A DNA stretch of 64,000 nt from Daucus carota subsp. sativus. Lineage: Eukaryota > Streptophyta > Magnoliopsida > Apiales > Apiaceae. Shown piece after piece: positions 12,240 to 23,680 of this stretch. Location of the stretch: the NCBI RefSeq assembly GCF_001625215.2, contig NC_030384.2, positions 46,162,390-46,226,389 on the forward strand, read 5' to 3'. The notes beneath the pieces are model-generated. The model saw only the letters and a program-made list of their open reading frames with translations. It was not told where the DNA came from and searched no databases. Numbering within the stretch: the stretch's first letter is position 1; each line of letters starts with the position of its first letter. The position numbers were made by a program, and so were the translations under genes.

Positions 12240-12778
12240 AGAGGAGTAAACCTGAATGTGTGGATCAAACCTGGTAGTATGGAGCCACTTGGCCAGCAGT
12301 TCCTGTTCTTGTTTGCAGACCTGTGAAACAGATTGTGACCCCCTATGTTTGACTTGTACAGTAATATTCTTAGGAGTGAATCTGTATATGTCGATTAGAC
12401 TTGGTACTTCTGAGCTTTCTGTTCTTTATTGCTTACCAGGCGAAATAGAATTGACCCACGTATGTTCTTAAACAGTTTGTATGTCTTAAAAGGCACTCGG
12501 TCTCCTTGTAATCAATCTGAAGCATTACACTGCATGCAGTATGATATGAACATCTGGATCTTACATGTACAATGTTAAATTTGACAAAACTGCTCAAAAC
12601 ACAAACTCCAGTGAACATGTAGTTGAGTTTGGTCATGAGCTATAGTAACTGACAGTAAAAAATAAATAATAATAATTCTTGGTATCCTTCCATACGATCT
12701 TCTTCTTTAATTGGAAAATTCAAATTTCAAACTCAATGTCTCTCCTCTCTCAGTATTTCTCTTTTCCATAAGGTAAAG
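12240..12778. other. HEI10 3' UTR and downstream DNA
   Basis: Moderately GC-balanced sequence to about 12650, likely HEI10 3' UTR and terminator region, then AT-rich DNA up to a hAT-like repeat. Small frames at 12256-12471 and on the opposite strand show no protein similarity. Confidence 0.5.
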
Positions 12779-13518
12779 TAGGCGGTTTGGGCGGTTTGGA
12801 GGGTCTAAATCAAACCAAACCGAAATAATCGGTTTTTTAAAATCTCAATCCAAAACCAAACCATTATGTTTAAAATCCAAACCAAACCAATCCGTTTAAA
12901 ACGGTTCGGTTCGGTTTGGTTTCGGTTTAAACCGTTTTTTATATGTAAAACAAAGTTAGCAACAAAATTAAATTTTAACATGAAAAATAAGGAATGAAAA
13001 ATTCAATTATATTTTTTATTTAATCATATTTAAAGAGGATACAAGAATATATTAGCTTGACAAATAAAAAGAGACGGAAGAAAATAAAAAAAAATGTGAT
13101 TTGTATACTTTTATATAAAATATAAATAAAAATAATGGAAACATAATACATACATCAAAATTAATATCATAAAATAGAATAAATGATAGTTTCAAAAAAA
13201 ATAAAAATAGAATAAATGATATTTTTAAAGAAAATCTTTACTAAGATACCTTTTATATGTTTAAGATTTTACATTTTTCTGTAGATTATAGTTTTATTTT
13301 TAATAATACATTATTAGTACATGTATATTAATGTTTAAATCTACACATTCGGTTCGGTTCGGATTTATCGGTTGGTTTAATGGTAAAAACTGAAACCAAA
13401 CCGAAATAATTCGGTTTTTATAATTTGAAACCATAACCAAACCAAACCGTTATTAAACCGTTAAATTCGGTTTGGACGGATTGGATCGGCCGGTTTGGAG
13501 AATTTTTGCTCACCCGTG
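12779..13518. mobile_element. hAT-like non-autonomous element with CGGTTTGG subterminal repeats
   Basis: Both ends are packed with the motif CGGTTTGG/CCAAACCG in both orientations (12785-12945 and 13345-13500), around an AT-rich core. The left and right blocks also share a direct match (AAACCAAACCGAAATAATCGG type). The right end read in reverse starts CACGGGTGAGCAAAAATTC, which resembles plant hAT ends. Flanks AGGTAAAG (12771-12778) and ATGTAAAG (13519-13526) agree in 7 of 8 bases, the hAT target-site length. There is no coding capacity. The superfamily assignment is inference; the repeat nature is clear. Confidence 0.6.
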
Positions 13519-13809
13519 ATGTAAAGGATACACAAAAGCAGTAGCCAGTAAGGATACAACAGAAACACCAACTTTTGCCTATGCTGAATTTATAAATTGA
13601 CTTTTGTGATTCCACTAAGAGAGTATGTGTAACATATAGTGTGGATTACATGATTCTCTATTTCCAAATAATTTTAAATAAATTAATATTGTCACAAAAA
13701 AAACCCCTACATGATTCTTTAGTATCAAAAAAATCAATTGCACGATCGACAAAAAAAAGGAAGTAATATAAAGATTCAACTGTGCTCAATATCTCTGTTT
13801 ATATACTGA

Positions 13810-16800
13810 TCAAGGTGCCGGAATGTGCGCAGTTGCTGCTAACTCGACTAGCTTTTTCCCCTCAAGATTGGAAACGAGTTCCATGGATATAAAGTGTTTT
13901 GGAAGATCATCAAACTCAGCTTCCTTGAAATTGTAAGTTGACTGAAGTTTTCTTGCTTCAGATTCAGCAACTTCAGCTTCCCCGAGTAGGATTTCACCCT
14001 CTTCAACATCACCTAACTGCAATGCGGCTGACTTCTCGGAAGTGGCAGCACCTGCTATGAGCAGTAGAATCTGAAATCTAGTCATTGCCAGTTCTTTTTC
14101 CTTGGACAAAAGATGAGCTTCAGTATCCTGCAATCTGTTAACAGTGTCTAAAATCTCTCCCTCGAACTTCCCAAGCTCTGACAATGCCCCCTCCATTTTT
14201 GTTTGTATACCTTCCTTTTCAACACAAAGTGCCTTAACCTCAGCAGCTAGCCGTGCTGCTTCCTTAAAATTTCTTACACTAGCAGCAACTTTCTTTTCTG
14301 CTTCAAGTTCTGGAATTCTTTTGTCTATGAACAGAAGCCTCTGCTTAAAGGATTCAATTTCCTGCTGGATGCTTGTTTTTGTTGTAGATAACTCCTGAAC
14401 ATAGTAAAAGATAAACGTTGTGAAGGTATAGTCTCGTCTAATTAGCAACTAACATGAACATACTTTCACAAAATTTTCAGACTGATAGCAATATAGCATC
14501 ACCTGTTACTTGTTATGTATCTGCTTTAATTTCAAGGAAAAGAAGGGCAATTCTGTTGAGAAATATTGCCAGTGTCGTATTTTTATTATTATCTTCTTTA
14601 TCTACTGTTTTTTACGTCGACTTGGATGATTCCTATTTAAGCTCCTTCTTTAAATGGCTTAGATTTACTCAGATAAAAATCAAAAGAGGCAAGATAATAT
14701 CTTGCACCGACACCAATTTATACTCACGTTGTAAAAAAAGCTTTCGCATTCCCTCTTTTCCCAGATACTATAATTCGATTCCCAACCTCTTTTCCCAGAT
14801 TCTATAATGCAGTTCTCAGATTTTAGTCCCAATTATATCAATCCAATAAATGTGGTCAACATGAGTGATGAGTATTATATAGTCTATTATTTTGGGAGGT
14901 CTATAAATAATGGACTTGCTGCAGAAAGGTTTTATTCCACCATTGACATATTAATTACGGAACATATTACTCGTTCTCTGTATCATGGGAAAGACTGCTT
15001 GTCACTTAAATAACATAGGCCATCCCTAGAGGGAAACATTCAAGTCATGTGATTTCATGACTTTTTTGAGCTTAAAAAAATATAGAGATCAGAGTGCGAA
15101 GCTTTAACCAATTTACAGTTCACTTACATCTTTTAAATGATTTATTCAATTTTGACCTTGCTAAATCCAGTTAACTAAACATATGCATATGCATTAGTTT
15201 ATGGAACGTACTGGCAAAAATCTGGAAAAGCGGCAAAACAATAGAAGCAGCAAATTGGACAAGACTTTTGTGAAAATACATATAACATATATTTTGTGTA
15301 TGGAAAAGAAGTATATCCAACAGGTCAAAACTCCAAAGCAATAAGCAGAACTAACCTGTAGAGAAGCTCTCCCATTTGATATATCTTGTTTAAGCATTTG
15401 CACATCTTCAGTAAGTTTGTCCCCTGTCTTGGCAAGCATCAGTTTATGTTCCCTAGTTCTCAAAATGAATTGTATCAATTTTTTCCGCAACACAGCAACT
15501 TCTTGGTACATGTTTGCTTCATCAGCAGAGGTCTTGGCAAGGTTTTGAATCTTCGCTGCCCTGCCTTGTTCCTGAGAGAAGCATTCATCAACCTCTTCCT
15601 TTTTTCTAGATAATGATTCATTCTGCAACTCCATCTGTGACAACTCCGACAGCAAATTGTTATATTTTGCGTTGATGCTTGACTGAGCCTCCTGAAAGCT
15701 AGAGACTGCATTGGTAATCCTTTTTTCAACTTTTTCAATGCTAGACTCATTTTCTTTTATTTCTGATTCTTTTTGTTTCACTAAAGCAAGTAGTCTTTCC
15801 AATTCATCTGTCAACACTTCTTTTTCTCTATGAAGAATTTCTAACTCTCTCTTCTCATCCTCAACTAAATGATCAACAGATTCATTTAATGCCAGTCTTG
15901 CCTCATTCACAATAAATGATTCAGCATCCAGTTCCATCCTTTTGACTTCTGCCAGTTCAACTGATGAATCCCATTGGTTTATTTCTTTTGAAGACATAAG
16001 CTCTGCATTCCTTAGGACCAAATCGGCATCTTTTGCAGCATCCTAACAGAGAGAGCATTGATTCAGGGATCTAAATTCTGTTTATACTTAAGTTTTGTAA
16101 AATCGAACCTGAGTTGTATTATATAGATGGAAGAGCATGATGTCCATAGCGTAACTTATCTCGGCACATAATTACATAATACATTTAGTAATTATAATTT
16201 CTACTTAGCACAGGAACTGAGGAACCTGGTAACTGCATTTATCTACCCGCCCACTGCCCCCCACCCCCCCCACCCCGGGCCAAAAAAAAAAAAAAATTAA
16301 ATTAAATGCACATGATATTCAGTAAAGGAGATTTAATTAAATTATTCACCACAAGTGACACCTATTAATTTTCCATATGCATAATGTTAATCAAATGTAG
16401 AAGATCTATGACACCAGTACATTATCGCACACCAATATACCATAGAGATGTATCACAAGCTATGATCATGATAAATATTTGGCTAATAATTTTAGTTCTA
16501 ATTAGGTTACTCTGGAGAGAATTTGTCGACTTTAACAATCTTGATCTGTATATTTCATAACACAAATACAAGGCACACATGTAACATGTTTTACGTAAAT
16601 GATAAAATAGAAAATTACGTGTTCTCTTTTTATTTTTTTTGATCACATTCTTTCTGCGCTGAGCTCATAAATTGTTATTGGGCTAAATACAATACAAAAG
16701 ACCAAGAACTAGTTTTTAGCAATAAATTTTTTTGTACTTAATAAACCTTGTACAATGTAATCCAATATTGCGTCAAGACTCAAGACTCTTCGTTCTCCTT

Positions 16801-17953
16801 CTAAAGGGTTCAAAAGTTGCATAAATCAGCATAATCTTTGTTAAAGTGAACCTTGAATATCTTAACTAAATTAGCAATAACACAAAATTCTGCAAGTACT
16901 CACCATAGAGAACCTTTGCAGCAAAGAAACACATTCCTCCTCAGCTGCGATCTGAAGATCAAGAACTCCCTGCATCTTAACATCAACTGCATCACACTCT
17001 GCATCAGCATCCCTTAATGCAACCGCCAACATTTCCTTTTCAGAATCTGCAGAAGCAAGACTATCACTAAGCCTATCAGCCATCTCGAAATCCTCAGCCT
17101 CACAAGCTTCTTCCAACTGCCTCTCCAATTCCCTATACTTCGTAGAGGCCATACTCAAATCCTCAGCAGCTTTTCGCCGCCTCCTAATACATTCCTTCCT
17201 CATTTGCGATACAGAATCAACACGTTCCCTCGCACGCTTCAAATTCTCCATAATCTCACTCCTAATTTTCTCGAATCTCCGCTCAATTGAACAATCCTCA
17301 CTCTTCCTATCCTCCTCTTCTCCAATTGTATCAACATCAGGCTTCTCCCCTCCGTCTCGAACCAAACCATTGTCAACATCAGGCTTCTCGCCTACGTCTC
17401 GAACCAAATCATTATCAACATCAGGCTTCTCCCCCATATCTTGAACCATATTACTATCAACAACCGTTCTCGCTATCGCCTCTACTTCCCGATCACGATT
17501 CTCAACTTCACTAATCCTAATTTCCTCCTCCGGCACCGAAGAACTCCGAGCCGTGACAACCGAGTCAACCACCGAGTCAAGATCATCCTTCTTGTAACCG
17601 ATCCGCAATCCAGCAGCTCGCTTCTTCTTCCTCGTATTCGAAACTTGTCGAGTAATCGACTTAGTAATAATCGGCGCAGTGGCCACAATCGGCGAAGGTT
17701 CCGCTAGGGTTTGCTGAATCTGCGGAGTAACCAGAGTGAGATCGGAGAATAAATTCTCATCGAGAGGCTGAGAAGCCAACTCCGGCGCCGGAGGATCCGT
17801 CGGCTCCGGTTGATGATTCTGGTGGTGTTTGGAATCATAAGAACTGTTATCGATAGGAGTAGATTGTTGAGTTGATGAAGGTGGGAGTGAGGGTTGAGAG
17901 GGATCGAATAGCACCATTCCTTCGAACAATGAGTCCATGTCGTCCGACTCCAT
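13810..17953 (-). CDS. Plant coiled-coil protein with two UVR-like motifs, function unknown
   Basis: Three exons on the minus strand (17953-16904, 16042-15356, 14394-13810) join in phase 0 to 773 aa. The start MESDDMDSLFEGMVLF is the only ATG that fits. Residues 1-110 are low-complexity, rich in P, S and Q. About 150-215 hold three 14-residue repeats (GEKPDVDN type). About 220 to the end is almost entirely charged coiled coil. Two stretches match the UVR motif pattern (helix-turn with xFExAxxL): 273-300 (LEEACEAEDFEMADRLSDSL) and about 608-635 (AASVRNFKEAARLAAEVKAL). In bacteria UVR motifs mediate UvrB-UvrC contact; in plants they occur in unrelated adaptor-like proteins, so this says protein-protein binding only. 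I recognise it as a conserved plant coiled-coil protein but cannot give a function. No membrane segment or signal peptide is seen. Confidence 0.85.
17331..17456 (-). repeat. Coding minisatellite, three 42-bp units
   Basis: Three in-frame copies of a 42-bp unit beginning TCAACATCAGGCTTCTC on the plus strand (17331, 17373, 17415). They encode three 14-residue repeats with core GEKPDVDN in the UVR/coiled-coil protein. The period is a multiple of three, so unit gain or loss keeps the frame. Confidence 0.92.
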
Positions 17954-18088
17954 AGTCTTCGATTCAACTAGTGCTGCTGATTAGTGATGTTGTGTAGTGT
18001 GTTTGATACAAGTGTTTTTTAGCGATTCAATATCTTCAAGCCTTTTGTTTTGTTTTTTAAGTCATCAGGGAGGGAGGACTGAGGAGGA

Positions 18089-18643
18089 GGGATAAATATC
18101 AAATAGGTGACTCGTTTCGTCCAAATGTATCAATTGAGTTACTGATTTCCAAATTGACTCAAATTAGACACTCATTAGAAAAATTTGTATCAAAATTATA
18201 ACTCTATCGTTATTCGAAATTTTAAAAGTAATATATATTAAGTTTCGCACATTTTTTATGAATGGTATTACATATAAATGAAAGATTCTGAGTTCTAGTA
18301 TTTTAGATAATATTTTTAGATTTTTAAAAATTTATCTTCTATTTATTTTTATTTAAATCAAATAAAACAATCAAAAAATTAAAAATAAATAGTTGATAGA
18401 ATTTTAAAAATTTAAATATATTAGCGAAAATAGTAGGACTCAGAATCTTTCATTTGGATGTAATACCATTCATAAAAAATGTGTGAAACTCAATATATAA
18501 TACTTTCAAAATTTCGACTAACGATAGAGTGATATTTTTGATATAAATTTTTCTAATGAGTGTCTAATTTGAGTCAATTTGGAAAGCAGTAACTCAATTG
18601 ATATATTTGGACGAAACGAATCACCTATTTGATATTTTTCCCC
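18089..18643. mobile_element. Mutator-type (MULE) foldback MITE with ~230-bp inverted repeats
   Basis: The left arm (AAATATCAAATAGGTGACTCGTT at about 18094, running to about 18330) is matched in reverse by the right arm (to 18643), leaving a short AT-rich centre. The 9-bp direct repeat TGAGGAGGA flanks it (18080-18088 and 18644-18652). A 9-bp target duplication with long terminal inverted repeats is the Mutator signature. There is no transposase. It lies 136 bp upstream of the start codon of the UVR/coiled-coil gene, so inside its promoter or 5' UTR. Confidence 0.85.
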
Positions 18644-18652
18644 TGAGGAGGA

Positions 18653-19978
18653 TGGTTGAATCTTGTGTATAATTCTCCTGTTGCTGTAACAACTAACAAT
18701 TCATTAACCGCACCTCAAAACGGGTACTCTTCCGGTATATGAATTTTTAACTATTTTGTTAAAAACAATATGAGGCGTTAATTATCTAAATTATTAAAAT
18801 ACATAATATATCTATTAAGAATATCATAATTGATATTCTAAAAAACACGTTAGTGCCCGTTTGGGTGAATCGATATGTAAGACACTTCGATTTTGTATTA
18901 AATGGATGATAAAGTATTTTTGAAAATAAACTGTCATTAAGTGAAATAAACTCTGGAAATGGTACTAGTCTTCTATTTTCTTTAATTTGAAATAGTATTA
19001 TTTAATGATATAATCAAAAATATTTTTAAAATATTAAAATTTTATTTTAATTATATTAATATGATAACTAAATATTTAAATATATATATTTTTTAATCTG
19101 CTTACTGATCCGTTTAACATTCTGCTTAGAGCATCCTCACACCAATTAAAATTTATTTGTACATTTTATAATAGTGATCGCCACGCATAGTTTTGGTTTT
19201 TAACTTTCCTGTAATACGATTAGGAATTCGATTTGTTAGGTATGTCATATGAGTCGCATAAATTATTGATACTGGTTTGATTTTATAACCAAAACTGAAT
19301 AGTTCAGTTTCCGAATTTTAAAACTATAACCAAACCAAACATTGTCTGCCTTGTCCTTGCTTAGTTGCTTAGCAACACACAGACCGTGGCTTTTGCATGT
19401 GAAATGTCCCAGTACAGCTTGCTTCAATATTATTATCTGATCCGAGTGTTAATACTATATGCATTAGTTGTTTTCTCTTTAAAATGATTAGTTCTCTTTC
19501 GGTCGGTGTTTCAGTTTATGCCCTTCCCTGGTGTAAACCACGTTACACTGCATCAATCATCATCTTATAATACATATCAAGATTTAGAGTCCTCAGATGT
19601 AGCCTGTGACAGCCATACATGGCAGATCTTACCAGTGGGGATGATGGGACATACACCGATCTATGTCTGATGCAGTCCCAGCCAAGAATGGGTTGTCGAA
19701 AGTGACTACTATAGTTAATCATACAATCCGTCAATTTAATATATGTAAATCAAAACTTAGCACTTTATAGCTACATACATCCTGTGGAAATCCATCTCTC
19801 ATCTTTCTAATTCACGAGAAAAATGAAATAAACTATTAATTGGTATTAAATAACAAATCATCATTTTTTCTATGTTTTAGACCGGGTATGTAAGATACAA
19901 TGAAGGCATAACTACAAATAGATATATAAATATGACACAAACAGCATGTCTCCCGCTGCCACGGGTATGTACCTCAAC
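18653..19978. other. Intergenic region downstream of UDP-sugar transporter
   Basis: AT-rich. At about 19270-19340 lies a decayed fragment related to the CGGTTTGG repeat at 12779-13518 (shared ATAACCAAACCAAAC and AAAACTGAA blocks). The segment near 19500-19980 is probably the transporter 3' UTR and downstream sequence. No convincing gene; a 63-codon frame at 19543-19734 is unsupported. Confidence 0.5.
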
Positions 19979-22881
19979 TTACTTGGAGTCCTCCACAACA
20001 ATGTCCTTCAGAGGTGTGTGATCAACTCCTTCCTTCAGTAGTCTAAACTCTTCTTCTGTCAAACTGTTTTTTATATGGGAAGAATTTCTTGCATTGGCCT
20101 GCTTTTCAAGCTCGACTGCCCAGCTATAAATGATCATGCCAGCAATGGCAATCACCATCCCCATGATGTTCTTGAATGTGAGGGCTGAATCAAATAGCAC
20201 CCAACCCAGAGTTAGGACGCATACTGTTTTCATATGACCTAAAACCTGGAAAGAAACTGCTGAGAATCGCCCGATGCATAGATATTGGCTTATATTGCAG
20301 AAGACGGCCAGGGAGCATGAAAGGATTAGAAATAACTGCATAAATGGTTCAAGAGATTCAATCCACGTTACCATAATTCAGAAGAAGTATGTACCCAGAA
20401 TAATTAAAAGTGAGCACTTACAGCAAACCCATAAGACACATTGTAGTTCAGTAGAGATTTCCCACTAAGGCTGTAGTCAACAAAGGGACCAAAGATTAAC
20501 AAAGAGATGGCCTGAATTGGAGCTGTCTTGCTTAACAGTTCAAAAGATCCAATTGAGTACTTCTTCTGCAGCGAACCTATAGACTGCATCAAACAAATAT
20601 TGCCAAGTCAGTAATCTGGTGGCCCTATAGACTGCACTTGAACTGTAATGTTTTCAAGAAAAAAGGGACATACTGAACACATGTGGTCAGTGATCACATT
20701 ATTTTTGGTGGTTGGTAGGAGTTTCACAAAATTTATATAATTTATTGACATACACAATCATTGCTCTAAAATATTTCCGCATCAATTGTTTTTTCTTTTT
20801 TTACAGAGACAAGTAAAAAGGTATCTTCATATACACCCTTTCGCCAATTCTCTGCACAAGAAATACATCCAGACAAATCTTCCTTTCGAAATTTCGTAGG
20901 TGGGATCTGAAATTCTAATATATGGAAGCCAAGTGAGATGCTAGGGTTTTGACACACAGTTGTTGATAATCCTAAATTTCGTAGTAAATTCAGTATATTA
21001 GCTCAGCAAAAAAGTTATATGCTATTTAGGCTTCTATTCCAAATGTACGCAGGTGCAATGAATATTTTGGTCTATAGTTTCTATAAGCCACGTAAGTCGT
21101 AAGGTACTGTAAAACATTACTGCATAGATACATGAGAATATTAGAGAACTATACATAAAAATACACAGATTAAACATTATTAATATGATTCAGAATGTAA
21201 ATTGTCTATAATTAGAGAGATCATCTAAGAACAATATCATCCTGTTTATACATATATTTTCATACAACCTTTCACTTGGGATTGGGTTATAGCAGGGAGG
21301 GAAAGGCAAAGGCCTAATTCGAGAACAAACAGATGAAAAAAATATGATTTGTTGTACCATTGTCAACATTCATACTGTAAAGAATCAAGGCCATCAAGAA
21401 ATATTTACAAGAAAAACTGAAAAAGTAAGAAGATATGGTCAATTAGTACTATATATTCAACATTTACATGATCCCCGCAAACAACATATATAAGTGTATA
21501 TTTCAACTCGACAATTAGATGCTATTATAGATAGAGAGATGTGTAAATGTACTCACAATTTGTTGCAACGATGTAGACAGGACTGCCACACAAGCACAAA
21601 TAAAACCTTTGGCATTAACTTTCACATCAGTTACTGTGCAAACTCCCACACCTATTACAACAACCACAACTGCCATTTTTACCTCCCTCGTGTAATGCTT
21701 ATTATGAATAATCCATTCCATAATGCAGACCACAGGAATCATGCTCAGTTTTGAGATCTGAACCAAAAACAGTTATTATTATCTCTGTCTCAAGGTATCT
21801 CAAGATAAAATCAATATGCATCAACACGACAGAAAACACAAATAAAGAGATATAGAAGAATTCGTACTTGGTAAAACCCAACAGAGTTGAGCATGAGACT
21901 GAAGTTCATGCCTGTGATGGACATGTTAGCAACAATCGAAAACCAAAGAAGCTCCCACAAAGGAACATGCTTCGAGGCAGAGAAACCTGAAGCATTTGAT
22001 ACAGCTCCAACCAGTGCAGTTACCAAAAAGTGGCACCCAGTTAAGGTAGTTGCTGCAAAACAGAAATAATTATAAAAAATCTAGGAAGGAAAGAGTACAG
22101 GAGTGGTAACGAACAAAAAGCTAGTGCAATCCCTGGTCAGAAACTTTTACATCTAGATGTAAGAGACAACATAGACACTGATTAAAAACTTCCCATTTAT
22201 CCAGATGTCAAAAGGATGCAATTAAGTTGTTTTGGAATTCTGTATGAAAATTTGACCTCTTCTAGTTCATTGTAATTCACCTCAATATTGCCGAAGGTCA
22301 AGCATAGACTAGCATATCTAATAACGAAAAGCAATCATGCATGATCATAAGTTGTCTGCAGCAGTCCAACAATAATATGTAGACCGGTTAAGCGAAAAAA
22401 AATAACAAAATAAAATTCTAGGCCGAGAGCAAGACAGTGATGTTATACAAAATACAAGCTGATAACCAATTAAGCATTACAGAGCCATATATGCAAAGAA
22501 GAAGATAACGATGATAAGATTAAAGCCTCCAACACTACAATACAAATTAAACAGATCCAGCTTAAACTCTATGGTATCCGCACAATAAAAACTGATAATA
22601 ACATCTGCATCATGAAGATATTGACATCTTAACTCAATGAATCAATCAAGTAATAACCAAATACTGATCCAAAAGGCTCAAATCATATACAATGAAATTA
22701 AGGTAAAAACAAACCATACAAACACAACAAAGCAAAACAAAGTCGAAAACTAACCAAAAGTGAAACCATAGCCACCAGAAGACATGAGTTGCTTGTTGGC
22801 CATAATAATCCCAACAGAACTAACAATGTTCATCCCCCAAGCTCCCACATCAGAAACCCCTGATTTCTTCTCCCCCTCCAT
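19979..22881 (-). CDS. UDP-xylose-type nucleotide sugar transporter (UXT/NST-KT subfamily, TPT fold)
   Basis: A Golgi/ER membrane antiporter carrying a UDP-sugar into the lumen for wall polysaccharide synthesis. Five exons on the minus strand (22881-22755, 22052-21868, 21757-21557, 20583-20422, 20335-19979) give 343 aa. Family landmarks are near-identical to Arabidopsis UXT proteins as remembered: [20 protein letters not shown] at the N terminus, [92 protein letters not shown] and [20 protein letters not shown]. About ten hydrophobic helices fill residues 12-300, and a hydrophilic cytosolic tail follows. UXT fits better than the sister URGT (UDP-rhamnose/galactose) group, but the substrate cannot be proved from sequence. 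A young copia element sits 523 bp upstream of the ATG. Confidence 0.9.
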
Positions 22882-23404
22882 CCTCTTAAATTTCTTCACT
22901 TTCTCAATCTTGTTTACTCACACCCCACCTCTTAAAGTGAAGGAACAGCCCTATCAAAAATCACAAACAAAAAGATCCAGATCTCTCTCACACACAACCC
23001 AATTGCAAGCTGTGTGCAATCAAGATTAAGTAAAGATTCAATCTTTACTCTCTCCCAAGTGTTTTACAAGAAAAGGGCATGTGGGCTTTGAGTGAGTGTG
23101 TGTATAAATAGAGAGAGATGTGTAATTGACGGTGGGAGAGATCTAACGGAGAGAGAGATTTTACAGAATTGGAGAATTGGGGTTTGATTAAACTGTGACA
23201 GCTCTCCCCCCTTTGTTTTCTTGATTGTTTATATGTATTTGTGTGTGTATATATACATGAATATTTACACTCTCACCTATTCACCTCGGTGTTTTCACTG
23301 CTCCTCCGGCCTGGCTCGCGCTTCTTGTCCCAATAGTCCAATACGACAGATATTGGTTTCTTAGAATTTTCTTACCACGAAAAGTATATCTCGGATATAA
23401 AACT
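22882..23404 (-). promoter_or_regulatory. 5' UTR and proximal promoter of the UDP-sugar transporter, cut by the copia insertion
   Basis: About 520 bp remain between the start codon and the retrotransposon. On the plus strand the stretch about 23085-23170 is rich in GA/GAGAG repeats, i.e. CT-rich on the coding strand, as is common in plant 5' leaders. The original distal promoter now lies beyond 28860, so the copia LTR and its reverse-oriented body stand between. The exact transcription start is not determined. Confidence 0.5.
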
Positions 23405-23680
23405 TATTAACTTCTAATATAACGAGAAGCAAGTATGAACAATAGCTATGGAAACTCCATTAGAGAGAACTGTATTTACACTATAATAGAATGTATCTTG
23501 CTTAGAGCATACAATGACCCTGAAGGTCTATTTATACTAATGCATCATTCTCACAGAATCAGTTACAGACATAAGGCTGTGTTTGGCTAAATGGTAACTT
23601 CAGCTTATTATTAACTGAAGCCTTGACTAATAACTGAAGCCTTGACTGAAGTCAACGCTTTAGCTTTGCCAATCTCATTA
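23405..23680 (-). repeat. 3' LTR of the copia element (276 bp)
   Basis: Matches the LTR at 28599-28855 base for base by eye, except for 19 extra bases (around 23624-23645) that form a local tandem copy of ACTGAAGCCTTGACT. The end of the polyprotein frame runs into this LTR, with the stop codon at 23611-23613. Confidence 0.95.

Noticed and set aside
14144..15013. Plus-strand frames overlapping the UVR/coiled-coil gene
   Set aside because: Antisense shadows of exon 3 and frames inside intron 2 of the minus-strand gene, without recognisable domains.
19125..19160. GAGCATCCTCACACCAATT as the start of another Harbinger MITE
   Set aside because: No matching inverted end or three-base target duplication found downstream.
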